From DASQPR01 sp963836775 (lineage in GTDB: Bacteria > Actinomycetota > Actinomycetes > Mycobacteriales > Micromonosporaceae), in the NCBI GenBank assembly GCA_963836775.1, contig CAWIKR010000002.1, positions 1,364,001 through 1,428,000 on the forward strand: a DNA stretch of 64,000 nucleotides, read 5' to 3'. Below are positions 8,518 to 17,606 of the stretch, one piece after another. How positions within the stretch are numbered: position 1 is the first letter of the stretch; each line of letters opens with the position of its first letter. A model generated the notes under the pieces. The model had not been told where the DNA came from. It saw nothing but the letters and a program-made list of their open reading frames with translations, and made no database searches. The position numbers and the translations under genes were made by a program.

Positions 8518-9888
8518 TCAGCACTCGATGACATTGACCGCGAGCCCGCCGCGCGCGGTCTCCTTGTATTTCACCTTCATGTCCGCGCCCGTCTCTCTCA
8601 TCGTCTTGATGACCTTGTCGAGAGAGACGTGGTGGGTGCCGTCGCCGCGCAGTGCCAGCCGGCTGGCGGTGATCGCCTTGACGCTGGCCACCGCGTTGCG
8701 CTCAATGCACGGGATCTGCACCAGACCGCCGACTGGATCGCAGGTGAGGCCGAGGTTGTGTTCCATGGCGATCTCGGCGGCGTTCTCCACCTGCCTGGGC
8801 GTGCCACCCAGCACCTCGGTCAGCCCCGCGGCCGCCATCGAGCAGGCCGAGCCGACTTCACCCTGGCAGCCGACTTCGGCGCCGGAAATGGAGGCGTTCT
8901 CCTTGAACAGCACGCCGACCGCGGCCGCGGTCAGCAGGAACCGGACCACGCCATCCGCGCTCGCGCCCGGGACGAATCGGGTGTAGTAGTGCAGGACCGC
9001 CGGGATGATCCCGGCGGCGCCATTGGTCGGCGCCGTCACCACGCGCCCGCCGGCGGCGTTCTCCTCGTTCACCGCGAGCGCGAACAGGGTGACCCAGTCC
9101 ATCACGCGCAGCGGGTCGACCCCGAAGTGCTCGCCGGACAGCGTCCGATGCAGTTCGGCGGCGCGGCGGCGAACTTTGAGCCCGCCCGGCAGCACGCCGT
9201 CGGTGGCACATCCGCGTGCCACGCAGTCCTGCATGACCTGCCAGATCTCGAGAAGCCCGGCGCGGATGTCGGCCTCGCTCCGCCACGACTTCTCGTTCGC
9301 CATCATGATCGCCGAGATCGGCAATCCGGTTGCCTCGGTGTGCGCGAGCAGTTCGACGCCGGTCCGGAACGGGTACGCGACCGCGGTGTCATCGACCTTG
9401 ATCCGATCGGCGCCGGTCGCGGTCTCGTCGACGACGAAGCCACCACCCACCGAGTAGTAGGTCTTCTTGCTGATCACGGCACCGGACTCGGAATAGGCCG
9501 CGAAGGTCATCCCGTTGGGGTGGAACGGGAGCGCCTGCCGGCGGTGCATGACCAGGTCGGTGTCGATATCGAAATCCAGGTCGTGGGTGCCGAGCACGGG
9601 CAGCCGCTTGGCGGCCTTGATCGCGTCGACGCGCTCGAGGACGGAGTCGGTGTCGACTGTCTCGGGGTCTTCACCGGCGAAACCGAGCAGCACAGCCTTG
9701 TCGCTGCCGTGGCCGTGACCGGTGGCGCCGAGAGAGCCGAAGAGTTCTGCGGTGATCCGGGTCGCCTCGGCGAGCAGCGCTTCGGCTTTCAGCCCGGCGA
9801 CAAAGGCGTGCGCAGCACGCATCGGCCCGACGGTGTGTGAGCTGGACGGGCCAATACCGATCTTAAAAAGATCAAAAGTGCTGATCAC
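8518..9888 (-). CDS. sdaA: L-serine ammonia-lyase (L-serine dehydratase, iron-sulfur)
   Basis: A 456-residue single-chain Fe-S serine dehydratase converting L-serine to pyruvate and ammonia. The N-terminal beta domain carries the signature GIGPSSSHTVGPMRAA; the C-terminal alpha domain contains cysteines of the oxygen-sensitive 4Fe-4S cluster, in GCQGEVGSACSMAAAG and CDPVGGLVQIPCIERNA. Length equals the family norm. The start is a GTG at 9888 giving VISTFDLFKIGIG; upstream sequence in frame is non-homologous. A TACTCT -10 box sits 6 nt before this GTG, so a leaderless message is possible. It stands alone, downstream of the DUF4230 gene and separated from it by a hairpin. Confidence 0.95.
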   Translation of the reverse strand: MISTFDLFKIGIGPSSSHTVGPMRAAHAFVAGLKAEALLAEATRITAELFGSLGATGHGHGSDKAVLLGFAGEDPETVDTDSVLERVDAIKAAKRLPVLGTHDLDFDIDTDLVMHRRQALPFHPNGMTFAAYSESGAVISKKTYYSVGGGFVVDETATGADRIKVDDTAVAYPFRTGVELLAHTEATGLPISAIMMANEKSWRSEADIRAGLLEIWQVMQDCVARGCATDGVLPGGLKVRRRAAELHRTLSGEHFGVDPLRVMDWVTLFALAVNEENAAGGRVVTAPTNGAAGIIPAVLHYYTRFVPGASADGVVRFLLTAAAVGVLFKENASISGAEVGCQGEVGSACSMAAAGLTEVLGGTPRQVENAAEIAMEHNLGLTCDPVGGLVQIPCIERNAVASVKAITASRLALRGDGTHHVSLDKVIKTMRETGADMKVKYKETARGGLAVNVIEC

Positions 9889-9950
9889 GCGCCAAGAGTA
9901 CCCGTTACTGAACGGTAGATAACCCTGGCTGAAAAGGGGTCCCCCAAGTG

Positions 9951-9985
9951 CGCACCGCCGGCCAGGAGACTGGGCCGGCGGTGCG
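9951..9985 (-). terminator. 13-bp perfect hairpin after the DUF4230 gene
   Basis: Arms CGCACCGCCGGCC (9951-9963) and its complement (9973-9985) with a 9-nt loop lie just beyond the DUF4230 stop and before the sdaA start. There is no strong U-tract, as is common in high-GC actinobacteria. Confidence 0.7.
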
Positions 9986-10006
9986 GAACGACTCGTGAAT
10001 GCCGGA

Positions 10007-10837
10007 CTATGGCAAGGCGAAGTCGATGTTGATATTGGTATAACCAAGGGACTTCAGCAGCTGTGTCAACATGTCCTTGGTGTTGTCCGAGGCGCGCTGT
10101 TGCAGACCACTGTCGGTCGCCGCGGCCTGGATCTTCTGCTCAGCCAGCTGGTAGAGCTCGTTGAGTTTGTTGGGATCACCGCCGAACAGGTCGCCCAGCT
10201 TGTTGATCAAGCCTTCCTGTTCGGCGTAGACGTAACTCTTGCTGACGTCGAGCCGAGCCGGCTCCAGTTGCGGCGCAGGGAGGTGAATCGTCACCGTCTT
10301 GCGGTCGGCCGAGATCTGCAGATCCTTCTGAGCGATGTTGCTGAAGTCGACATACGCATCAACGGAGCCGGCGGCCACAAACAACGACCGCTTGCTGAAG
10401 ATGATGTCGGGGATGAACTTCTTGTCTTCCTGAACGTCGATGATCACCTGGAAGTTGCCGCTGGCGGCCTCGAACCGGGCCAGGTCCTGGATCGACAGGA
10501 GCAGTGTCGGCTGGCTGCGGTCGGTTTTGCGGGACGAGAACGGGTTGGAAAAATGCCAGAAGCCGACCAGGTTGGTCGCGACCAGCACGATCACCAGCGC
10601 GGCCGCGGCGATCGCCAGGAACGCCAGACGGCCGAACCAGCGGCCGAGAAAGCTCCGCCGCTCGCTCCGCTCCGCGCGGTCGACATCGTCGTCACGCTCG
10701 TCGCGCAGCCGCATCGTCTGGGTCGGGGTTGACGAGCCCGTGGCTGGCAACGGCTCGGTCGGAGAACCGGGCCAACCAGTGCCGGAGTCGTTTTCGTCGT
10801 CGCTCATCTGCCCACCATCCATCCCGTCCGTCATCAC
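10007..10837 (-). CDS. DUF4230 domain-containing membrane-anchored protein
   Basis: A 276-residue protein: a polar, acidic cytoplasmic N-terminus of about 70 residues, one transmembrane helix (LAFLAIAAAALVIVLVATNL), then an extracytoplasmic DUF4230 domain beginning near SQPTLLLSIQDLARFEAASG and ending SLGYTNINIDFALP. The DUF4230 fold is of unknown function in bacteria. The start is uncertain: two in-frame methionines lie within the first 11 residues (MMTDGMDGGQM). Monocistronic, followed by a strong hairpin. Family assignment is from recognised sequence pattern; the role is unknown. Confidence 0.85.
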   Translation of the reverse strand: MMTDGMDGGQMSDDENDSGTGWPGSPTEPLPATGSSTPTQTMRLRDERDDDVDRAERSERRSFLGRWFGRLAFLAIAAAALVIVLVATNLVGFWHFSNPFSSRKTDRSQPTLLLSIQDLARFEAASGNFQVIIDVQEDKKFIPDIIFSKRSLFVAAGSVDAYVDFSNIAQKDLQISADRKTVTIHLPAPQLEPARLDVSKSYVYAEQEGLINKLGDLFGGDPNKLNELYQLAEQKIQAAATDSGLQQRASDNTKDMLTQLLKSLGYTNINIDFALP

Positions 10838-11016
10838 ACTATGAACGCCCGCGTCCAGAGTTGATAGATGCCAATGCTGGTTACCCCGAAGGGCAACGAT
10901 TTAGTCGCTCGTCGATCCCGGCGAACCCCGGGACGATCCCGGCAAACCCCCGGGACGGCGAGCCACTGAAGGCATCGGCGTCTATGACTACGCTACGACA
11001 GACGTATGACAATTCC

Positions 11017-11045
11017 ACCGGTCCGGATCGCGCCGCCGGACCGGT
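11017..11045 (-). terminator. 10-bp hairpin downstream of glutaryl-CoA dehydrogenase
   Basis: ACCGGTCCGG (11017-11026) and its complement (11036-11045) form a perfect stem with a 9-nt loop, 64 bp past the stop of the acyl-CoA dehydrogenase gene. Between this and the DUF4230 start, 10931-10975 holds two near copies of GATCCCGGC(G/A)AACCCC. No gene in 10838-11108. Confidence 0.5.
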
Positions 11046-11108
11046 TTCTCGTGGCGGGTTTAGAGCTTGTGCCTAAGCCTTCGGTCGGGGCGAGGCGGAA
11101 GCCAGCTC

Positions 11109-12281
11109 TTAAACGAAGGCCGAGATTCCGGTGAGCTTCTGACCCAGGATCAGCTGGTGCACCTCGGAGGTGCCTTCATAAGTCAGCACGCTCTCCAGGT
11201 TGTTGGCGTGCCGCATCACCGGGTATTCGCCACTGATGCCGTTGGCGCCCAGGATGGTGCGGCACTGCCGGGCGATGGCCAGCGCCTCCCGGACGTTGTT
11301 CAGCTTGCCGGCGCTGATCTGCTCCGGGGTGATCCAGCCGGCGTCCGCGGCGCGGCCCAGGTGCAGCGCCAGCAGGTAGCCCTTCTGTAACTCCAGGGCC
11401 ATGTCGGCGAGCTTGGCCTGCGTCAGCTGGAAGCCACCGATCGGCTTACCGAACTGTTCCCGGGTGGTGGCGTAATCGAGCGCGGTGTGCAGGCAGTCGC
11501 GGGCCGAGCCGAGTGCACCCCAGATGATGCCGAACCGGGCTTCGGTGAGGCAGGACAGCGGACCCTTCAGCCCGCGTACGCCCGGAAGCACCGCGGCCGC
11601 CGGCAGGCGCACCTCGTCGAGGGTGATCTCACCGGTCAGCGATGCCCGCAACGACATCTTGTGCGGCACCTCGCGGACCGAGACGCCGCGGCTTGCCATC
11701 GGCACCACGAACCCGGCGATGCCGTCGTCGGTCCGCGCCCAGATCACCGCCACGTCGGCGACCGGCGAGTTGGTGATCCACATCTTGCCGCCGGTCAGGA
11801 TCCAGTCATCACCGGCGCGGACGGCGCGAGTGATCATCGAGGCCGGATCGGATCCGTGGTCGGCCTCGGTCAGGCCGAAGCAGCCGATCGCTTCGCCGGC
11901 CGCCATCCGCGGCAGCCATTCGTCCTTCTGCTCGTCCGAGCCGAACTTCCAGATCGCAAACATCGCCAGCGACCCCTGCACGCTGACCAGGCTGCGCACA
12001 CCGGAGTCGGCGGCCTCGAGCTCCAGGCACGCGAGGCCGTAGGCGACGGCCGAGGACCCGGCGCAGCCATACCCCTCCAGGTGCATGCCGAGCAGGCCCA
12101 GCTTGCCCATCTCCAGAGCCAGCTCGCGGGCGGGCAGGTCACCGGCGAAATACCAATCTGCGACGTGCGGGCGCAGCCGGACATCGACGAACTTGCGCAC
12201 GACCGACCGGATCTCCAGCTCTTCGGCGGAGTGCAGGTGGTCGATGCCGATCAGATCAAGGGGTGCGATTCGGCCGGTCAT
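11109..12281 (-). CDS. Glutaryl-CoA dehydrogenase-type acyl-CoA dehydrogenase
   Basis: A 390-residue acyl-CoA dehydrogenase with all three domains. FAD and substrate motifs are visible as CFGLTEADHGSDP, KMWITNSP and REQFGKPIGGFQLTQAKLA. The C-terminal ILGANGISGEYPVMRHANNL followed by LTYEGTSEVHQL is diagnostic of glutaryl-CoA dehydrogenase; the Glu of YEGT is the catalytic base. It would oxidise and decarboxylate glutaryl-CoA to crotonyl-CoA in lysine/tryptophan catabolism. The ATG at 12281 overlaps the stop of the ParB-like gene (ATGA), making a two-gene operon. A frame continuing to 12407 is rejected because it overlaps that gene. Confidence 0.93.
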   Translation of the reverse strand: MTGRIAPLDLIGIDHLHSAEELEIRSVVRKFVDVRLRPHVADWYFAGDLPARELALEMGKLGLLGMHLEGYGCAGSSAVAYGLACLELEAADSGVRSLVSVQGSLAMFAIWKFGSDEQKDEWLPRMAAGEAIGCFGLTEADHGSDPASMITRAVRAGDDWILTGGKMWITNSPVADVAVIWARTDDGIAGFVVPMASRGVSVREVPHKMSLRASLTGEITLDEVRLPAAAVLPGVRGLKGPLSCLTEARFGIIWGALGSARDCLHTALDYATTREQFGKPIGGFQLTQAKLADMALELQKGYLLALHLGRAADAGWITPEQISAGKLNNVREALAIARQCRTILGANGISGEYPVMRHANNLESVLTYEGTSEVHQLILGQKLTGISAFV

Positions 12282-12598
12282 TCCGCCACGGTAGCGGTCT
12301 CGGTGCGGGGAAGTCCAAGGACCCGAACGTGAATCGTGGTGCGCTGTTGCAGTGCCGCCCGGAGTGCCCGATGCAGGCCGTCTTCCAGGTACAACACGCC
12401 ATCCCACTGGACCACGTGCGGGAACAGATCGCCGTAGAAGGTGGAGTCCTCGGCCAACAGTCGATCAAGCCCAAGCTCACGCTTGGTGGTCACGAGCTGA
12501 TCCAGCCGGACCGGCCGGGGCGGGATCTGCGCCCACTCGCGCAATGTGAGCCCATGGTCCGGGTACGGCCGGCCTTCGGAAACAGCCTTGAAGATCAC
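12278..12598 (-). CDS. Small ParB/sulfiredoxin-fold-like conserved protein
   Basis: A 106-residue protein, MIFKAVSEGRPYPDHGLTLREW at its start. The middle and C-terminal parts (VRLDQLV, then DGVLYLEDGLHRALRAALQQ, then IHVRVL) resemble the ParB N-terminal nuclease-like fold, with DGLHRALRA in the place of the GxHRxxA motif. Closely similar short proteins are widespread in actinobacteria, usually unnamed. It lacks a helix-turn-helix and is too short for a partition protein. Its stop overlaps the start of glutaryl-CoA dehydrogenase by 4 bp, so the two are translated together; whether that has functional meaning is unknown. Confidence 0.72.
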   Translation of the reverse strand: MIFKAVSEGRPYPDHGLTLREWAQIPPRPVRLDQLVTTKRELGLDRLLAEDSTFYGDLFPHVVQWDGVLYLEDGLHRALRAALQQRTTIHVRVLGLPRTETATVAE

Positions 12599-12647
12599 GC
12601 CGGTCGCTCCCCCTTCCCATCCGCGTCCGAGACGATCCTAGCCTCGG

Positions 12648-13262
12648 CTAAGCGTCCCGACTTGTCGACCATCGGCCCCTATGCACCACCTGATCAACAC
12701 CCCGCCGCCCGCGCTTGAGCGAGGGTGACTTCCGGTCCGGTGCCGGATAGCCGATGGTGAGCACGCCGATCGGGTCGTACTCATTAGGGACGTCGAAAAC
12801 CCCCCGATAGGTTGCCGTCTTCTCCGGGGAAATTCCGAAGAAGCAGGTCACGAGGCCGGAATCGACGGCGCCGAGCATCATCATCAGGCTCGCGAAGCCG
12901 GCATCGATGTCCCAGTAGGGCACTGGCCACCGGTGTTCGTCCCGGTCGGTCCAGCCCTTGTCGCGTTCCGCATAGCGGTCCAGGTAGATCTTCTTGCAGG
13001 AGTGGATCACCACGATCGCCGGGGCGGTCTGCATGCCGGTCAGCCAACTGTCCGGCGGGCCGTCGTCGGCGGTCGCGGTCCAGAACTGTGCCCGCTCCGC
13101 CACCGAGGTCAGCACCAGGAAGCCCCAGCCCTGGGAAAACCCAGCCGACGGCGCGCGGATTGCATATTCCAGCAGCTGATCCAGCAACTCTGGCGGCACG
13201 GGCCGATCCGGGTCATAGTTCCGCACCATCCGGCGCTTGCGGACGACGTCGGTGAACTCCAT
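12648..13262 (-). CDS. Nitroreductase-family FMN oxidoreductase
   Basis: A 204-residue nitroreductase-like flavoprotein: N-terminal RKRRMVRNYDPDRPVP with the FMN-phosphate-binding arginines, RAPSAGFSQGWGF (FMN-contacting), and C-terminal DPIGVLTIGYPAPDRKSPSLKRGRR where the basic tail again contacts FMN phosphate. Probably reduces a quinone- or nitro-type acceptor with NAD(P)H. Its ATG overlaps the stop of aldose 1-epimerase by 1 bp (TGATG), so it is co-translated. Physiological substrate unknown. Confidence 0.9.
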   Translation of the reverse strand: MEFTDVVRKRRMVRNYDPDRPVPPELLDQLLEYAIRAPSAGFSQGWGFLVLTSVAERAQFWTATADDGPPDSWLTGMQTAPAIVVIHSCKKIYLDRYAERDKGWTDRDEHRWPVPYWDIDAGFASLMMMLGAVDSGLVTCFFGISPEKTATYRGVFDVPNEYDPIGVLTIGYPAPDRKSPSLKRGRRGVDQVVHRGRWSTSRDA

Positions 13263-14176
13263 CAGGCCGCAACCCCCGGCCGGATGCCCCAGGTGCCGGT
13301 CCAGGTGTCACCGGGCGCGATCGAAATGACGTCGCGGCCGGATCGGAACGCATCCGGCGGGCAGGTCATCGGCTCCACCGCAACCGAGCGGCGGCGGCGG
13401 TCATCCGACAGCGTGTCCCCGGTGTAAACCTGCCACCAGCCGAATCCCCGGTTGCTCCAGACCTCGGCGATGGCCGAGCCGTCGGGGCGAGCCAGCCGCA
13501 CGGTCGAGCGCCCGTCAGCGTCCCGGATCACATCGCCGAACGCGGTGTCCAACTTGGCCTCACCGATCCGCTTGCCCTCGGTGTAGTCGAAGACGCTCCC
13601 GGTCACCTTGGCCGCGCCGATCGGAAGCTGGCGGCCGTCGGTGAGCAACCGGCTGGCGGCCGGCATGGTCAGGACCACGTCGTCGACCGGTAGGTCGACG
13701 TACAGGTAGGGGTGCGCTCCCATGCCGAACGGACCGGGCTGCTCACCCTGGTTGGTCACGGCATGGTCCGCGGTGAGTCCGGCTTCGGACAACGACCAGG
13801 TGGTACGCATCCGCAGCGGCCACGGATATCCGGGCTGGGCGACCAGGTCGCACTCCACGGTCACCGACGACTCGGTGTGCTCGACGGCATCCCATCGCAG
13901 CCACCTGGCCAGACCGTGGATCGCGTTGTGCGCGAGCGCCTCGGTCAGGGCCAGCTGGTGGTCGCCGCCACCGAAGGCAAAGCGGCCGTCGCGGATCCGG
14001 TTCGGCCACGGAATCAAGATCTGGCCGGCCGAGCCCGGACAGATCTCATCGGCCGAATACCCATCGAGGATCTCGGTATCGCCGACGGTGTAGCTGCGCA
14101 GGCCGCCGCCCACCTCGACGATGGTGACCCGCGCCGATCCGGCGGTGATCTCGTACTGCGTCCCTGAGAAGCGCAT
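13262..14176 (-). CDS. Aldose 1-epimerase-family protein
   Basis: A 304-residue galactose mutarotase-like beta-sandwich. Catalytic His candidates are in NAIHGLARW and GMGAHPYLYV, and the C-terminal VAVEPMTCPPDAFRSG carries the conserved Glu of the family. It interconverts anomers of hexoses or hexose phosphates. It precedes the nitroreductase gene with a 1-bp overlap and follows the MFS gene on the same strand (23 bp gap). ATG chosen at the end of the conserved region; only a short N-terminus precedes the first strand. Confidence 0.93.
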   Translation of the reverse strand: MRFSGTQYEITAGSARVTIVEVGGGLRSYTVGDTEILDGYSADEICPGSAGQILIPWPNRIRDGRFAFGGGDHQLALTEALAHNAIHGLARWLRWDAVEHTESSVTVECDLVAQPGYPWPLRMRTTWSLSEAGLTADHAVTNQGEQPGPFGMGAHPYLYVDLPVDDVVLTMPAASRLLTDGRQLPIGAAKVTGSVFDYTEGKRIGEAKLDTAFGDVIRDADGRSTVRLARPDGSAIAEVWSNRGFGWWQVYTGDTLSDDRRRRSVAVEPMTCPPDAFRSGRDVISIAPGDTWTGTWGIRPGVAA

Positions 14177-14199
14177 TCGCCGACATTAACGTACGGCGA

Positions 14200-15528
14200 C
14201 TAACGGCCGGGTTTCGTGACCGTGTATCGCGCGAGTGCGGGAAACGCGATGCCGAGAACGATGGCGACAATGGCCGCTGCGATGCCACCGCCGACCCAGG
14301 CGATGGTGGTGCCGAAGGCCGCCGCGGTGGCACCGGCGCGCAGGTCGCCGAGGCGTGGGCCACCGGCCACGACCGCGGTGAACACGCCCTGCATCCGGCC
14401 GCGCAGCTCGTCCGGCGCATAGGTCTGCAGCATGGTCTGCCGGTAGACGGCGCTGACCAGGTCAGCGGCACCGGCGACGCCGAGCAGCAGCACCGCGAGC
14501 CAGAGGCTGTGGGCCAGGCCGGCGGCGGCGACCGCGATGCCCCAGCCGACGACGGCGATGATCAGCGCCACGCCCTGGCGCTTGACCCGCGCGACCCAGC
14601 CCGAGGTCAAGCCGGCCACCACCGAACCGATCGCGATCGCGCTGTAAAGCCAGCCGACCGCGCCCGGACCGCCGAACTTGCCCGCCGCCACCGCCGGGAA
14701 CAGGGCCCTGGGCATGGCGAGCACCATCGCGGCGATGTCGACCGCGAACGACAGCAGCAGCACCGGTGTGGTGGCGAGGTATTTAAGGCCGAAGGCGACG
14801 TCCGCCCAGCCGCCACGGCGCTCGGCCCCCGACTCAGATGCCCGATGCTCTGGCGGCAACGCCGGCAACCGCAGCGCCGCCCACAGGGCAAGTGTGAAGG
14901 TGAGCGCGTCGACGCCGTAAGCCCATGCGATGTCGTGCGTGATGAGCAGGCCGGCCACCAACGGACCAGCCACGGTCGCCACGTTGGACATGGTGAAGCT
15001 CAACGTGTTGGCCTGCGGGATCTCCGCAACCGGCACGATCCGCGGCACGATCGCCTGCCGGGTCGGCATGGTCACCGCGACCGCGCCCGACTGCACCGCC
15101 ACCAGCACCAGCAAAAGCACGGCACTGTTGACGTGCAAGACCGCCTGCGCCAGCAGCCCGAGCGTGCCGAGCCACATCAGAACCGAGCTGAACAGCAGAA
15201 GCCGGCGCCGGTCCAGGACGTCGGCGAGCGCGCCGCCCCAGAGCGCGAAGACCAGAAGCGGCACCAGGCCGGCGATGCCGATCAGGCCGACCCAGAAGGT
15301 CTTCTGGGTGATGTCGTACATCTGGACCATCACCGCGACCGCGGTCAACTGGGAACCGAAGAACGAGGTGGCGCTGCCGATGAACATCCGGCGGTACGCC
15401 GGGTGGCGCAGCGGGCGAACGTCGATGGCGATGTGCTTGATGCCGCGACGCGTGCTGGCGGGTTGGTCAGCTTGCTGATCGACGGGCGGCGGACCGGACT
15501 CCAGTTCGGTTTCCTCGACGCTCGTCAC
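14200..15528 (-). CDS. MFS transporter (MFS_3/enterobactin-exporter-like)
   Basis: A 442-residue polytopic protein with about 12 predicted helices. It has the MFS_3-type opening (LRHPAYRRMFIGSATSFFGSQLTAVAVMVQ), motif A between helices 2 and 3 (GGALADVLDRRRLLL) and MPTRQAIVPRIVP in the central loop, the pattern of EntS-like exporters. The GTG at 15528 shares four bases with the pdxH stop (GTGA), so it is coupled to pdxH. A longer frame to 15654 overlaps pdxH and is rejected. Substrate unknown; the pdxH coupling raises, but does not show, a vitamin B6 link. Confidence 0.9.
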   Translation of the reverse strand: MTSVEETELESGPPPVDQQADQPASTRRGIKHIAIDVRPLRHPAYRRMFIGSATSFFGSQLTAVAVMVQMYDITQKTFWVGLIGIAGLVPLLVFALWGGALADVLDRRRLLLFSSVLMWLGTLGLLAQAVLHVNSAVLLLVLVAVQSGAVAVTMPTRQAIVPRIVPVAEIPQANTLSFTMSNVATVAGPLVAGLLITHDIAWAYGVDALTFTLALWAALRLPALPPEHRASESGAERRGGWADVAFGLKYLATTPVLLLSFAVDIAAMVLAMPRALFPAVAAGKFGGPGAVGWLYSAIAIGSVVAGLTSGWVARVKRQGVALIIAVVGWGIAVAAAGLAHSLWLAVLLLGVAGAADLVSAVYRQTMLQTYAPDELRGRMQGVFTAVVAGGPRLGDLRAGATAAAFGTTIAWVGGGIAAAIVAIVLGIAFPALARYTVTKPGR

Positions 15529-16193
15529 GGTGCCAGCCTTTCCACATTCCAGATGCCGTCGGAGCCGGTCACGAACCGCAGTCGATCGTGCAGACGGCCG
15601 GTCCGGCCTTGCCAAAACTCGACGCTGTCCGGGCGTACCCGGAAACCGCCCCAATGCGGCGGAGGCGGAATCGCCTGATCGGCCGGGAACCGCGCGGACG
15701 CCGCGTCGTAAAGATCATCAAGGACCTGTCGGTCCGGCACCGGCTGCGACTGCGGGCTGGCCCACGCGCCGAGCTGCGACTCCCGCGGCCGGGTGGCGAA
15801 GTAGGCCGCGGTCTCGGCCTGATCAACCCTCTGCACGGTCCCGGCGACGACCACCTGGCGCTTCATCGCGAACCACGGAAACACCAGGCTGGCCTGCGGA
15901 TTCTCGGTCAACTCCGAGCCCTTGCGCGAGGTGTAGTTGGTGTAGAAGACGAAGCCGCGATGGTCGAAGGCTTTGAGCAGGACGGTGCGCGCACTGGGCC
16001 GGGCCGACGCGCTGGCGCTCGCCACGATCATCGCGTTGGGCTCCGGCAGGCCGGCCGCCATCGCATCGTCGAACCAGGCCCGAAACTGTGCGAGCCAGGT
16101 GCCGGCGAGGTCCGTCTCACTCAGTGGTTGATCTCCGTACGACCGGCGCAGACCGGACAGGTCCGCACCCAGGTCGTCTGTGTCACCCGTCAC
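15525..16193 (-). CDS. pdxH: Pyridoxamine/pyridoxine 5'-phosphate oxidase
   Basis: A 222-residue FMN-dependent oxidase producing pyridoxal 5'-phosphate. The FMN-binding region SARTVLLKAFDHRGFVFYTN is followed by SRKGSELTENPQASL; the C-terminal PdxH dimerisation domain (HWGGFRVRPDSVEFWQGR, then RLHDRLRF) is complete, with the Arg and His that hold the substrate phosphate. Length fits the family. It diverges from citrate synthase across a 233-bp gap; a small palindrome GTCGCG-ATC-CGCGAC (16224-16238) lies upstream and may be an operator. The following MFS gene overlaps its stop. Confidence 0.96.
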   Translation of the reverse strand: MTGDTDDLGADLSGLRRSYGDQPLSETDLAGTWLAQFRAWFDDAMAAGLPEPNAMIVASASASARPSARTVLLKAFDHRGFVFYTNYTSRKGSELTENPQASLVFPWFAMKRQVVVAGTVQRVDQAETAAYFATRPRESQLGAWASPQSQPVPDRQVLDDLYDAASARFPADQAIPPPPHWGGFRVRPDSVEFWQGRTGRLHDRLRFVTGSDGIWNVERLAP

Positions 16194-16426
16194 CTGGCCA
16201 TCCTTTCCGACCTATCTTTTCGTGTCGCGATCCGCGACGGCACTGGATTGTCGCGCGGAACACACTTCGCCGTCGGCGTGGTGACTTGAGCGGTCGTTAA
16301 GAGAAAGATGTCGGAGACGGCACCTGGCAGTTGCCGAACACTGCCCAGTCCCACCAGGCAAGATGACAAGTGGTGAGACCCGCCATCGGGGTTATCCGCG
16401 GAACGCCGACGTTCAGGAGCGAGAAG

Positions 16427-17527
16427 ATGTCCGATTTCAAGCCGGGCCTTGAGGGCGTAGTCGCCTTCGAGACCGAGATCGCCGAGCCCGACAAGGCCGG
16501 CGGAGCGCTCCGCTACCGGGGTGTCGACATCGAAGACCTGATCGGCAACGTCTCATTCGGAAACGTCTGGGCGCTGCTGGTTGACGGCAAGTTCGGACCC
16601 GGCCTGCCGCCGGCCGAGCCGTTCCCGGTGCCGGTGCACTCCGGCGACATCCGCGTGGACGTGCAGTCCGCGGTGGCCATGCTGGCTCCCTACTGGGGCC
16701 TCGGCCAGCTGCTCGACATCTCCGACGAGCAGGCCCGCGAGGACCTCGCCCGGGTGTCGGTGACGGCGCTGTCGTTCGTCGCTCAAGCGGCTCGCGGTCT
16801 GGGCCTGCCGGCCGTGCCGCAGAAGGAGATCGACAAGGCCACGACGATCGTCGAGCGGTTCATGAAGCGGTGGCGCGGCGAGCCGGACCCCCGGCACGTC
16901 AAGGCCGTCGACGCGTATTTCATGTCGGCCGCCGAGCACGGCATGAACGCCTCCACGTTCACCGCCCGCGTGGTCGCCTCCACCGGCGCTGACGTGGCCG
17001 CCTGCATCTCGTCCGGCATCGGCGCCCTGTCCGGGCCGCTGCACGGTGGGGCGCCGTCCCGGGTGCTGCACATGATCGAGGGCGTCGAGCGGATGGGCGA
17101 CGCCGACAAGTACGTCAAGGATGTGCTGGACCGCGGCGAGCGCTTGATGGGCTTCGGCCACCGCGTCTATCGTGCCGAGGACCCGCGTGCGCGAGTGCTG
17201 CGCCGGACCGCCCGCGAGCTCGGCGCCCCGCGCTTCGAGGTGGCTGAGGCTCTGGAGAAGGCGGCCCTGGCCGAGCTGCACGCGCGCAAGCCGGACCGGG
17301 TGCTGGCCACCAACGTCGAGTTCTGGTCGGCCGTGGTGCTGGACTTCGCCGAGGTCCCGTCGCACATGTTCACGTCTATGTTCACCTGTGCCCGGGTGGC
17401 CGGCTGGAGTGCGCACGTGCTGGAGCAGAAGAAGCTCGAGCGCCTGGTGCGCCCGTCCGCCGACTACATCGGCCCCGGCCCGCGCAAGCCCAGCGACGTC
17501 GAGGGCTGGGAGACGATCAACCGCTGA
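16427..17527 (+). CDS. citA: Citrate synthase
   Basis: A 366-residue citrate synthase of the short bacterial type II-like form. Signatures: GVDIEDLIG near the N-terminus, SGPLHGGAPSRVLHM (substrate-binding His), MGFGHRVYRAEDPRARVL (catalytic His and Arg), and NVEFWSAVVLDF (catalytic-loop region), ending SADYIGPGPRKPSD. It condenses acetyl-CoA with oxaloacetate. GGAG precedes the ATG at 16427 by 9 nt; a frame starting 57 nt upstream is rejected. The pdxH/citA divergent arrangement is common in actinobacteria. A 14-bp hairpin terminator follows. Confidence 0.95.
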   Translation: MSDFKPGLEGVVAFETEIAEPDKAGGALRYRGVDIEDLIGNVSFGNVWALLVDGKFGPGLPPAEPFPVPVHSGDIRVDVQSAVAMLAPYWGLGQLLDISDEQAREDLARVSVTALSFVAQAARGLGLPAVPQKEIDKATTIVERFMKRWRGEPDPRHVKAVDAYFMSAAEHGMNASTFTARVVASTGADVAACISSGIGALSGPLHGGAPSRVLHMIEGVERMGDADKYVKDVLDRGERLMGFGHRVYRAEDPRARVLRRTARELGAPRFEVAEALEKAALAELHARKPDRVLATNVEFWSAVVLDFAEVPSHMFTSMFTCARVAGWSAHVLEQKKLERLVRPSADYIGPGPRKPSDVEGWETINR

Positions 17528-17540
17528 CCCCGTCCGGTTC

Positions 17541-17573
17541 CGGCCGCCATACCACCTGCTGGTATGGCGGCCG
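17541..17573 (+). terminator. 14-bp perfect hairpin after citrate synthase
   Basis: CGGCCGCCATACCA (17541-17554), loop CCTGC, and the exact complement (17560-17573), 14 bp beyond the citA stop and before the serC start. Confidence 0.8.
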
Positions 17574-17606
17574 AACCATGTCCGGCGTGCGTGCGAGGAT
17601 GGCCGG

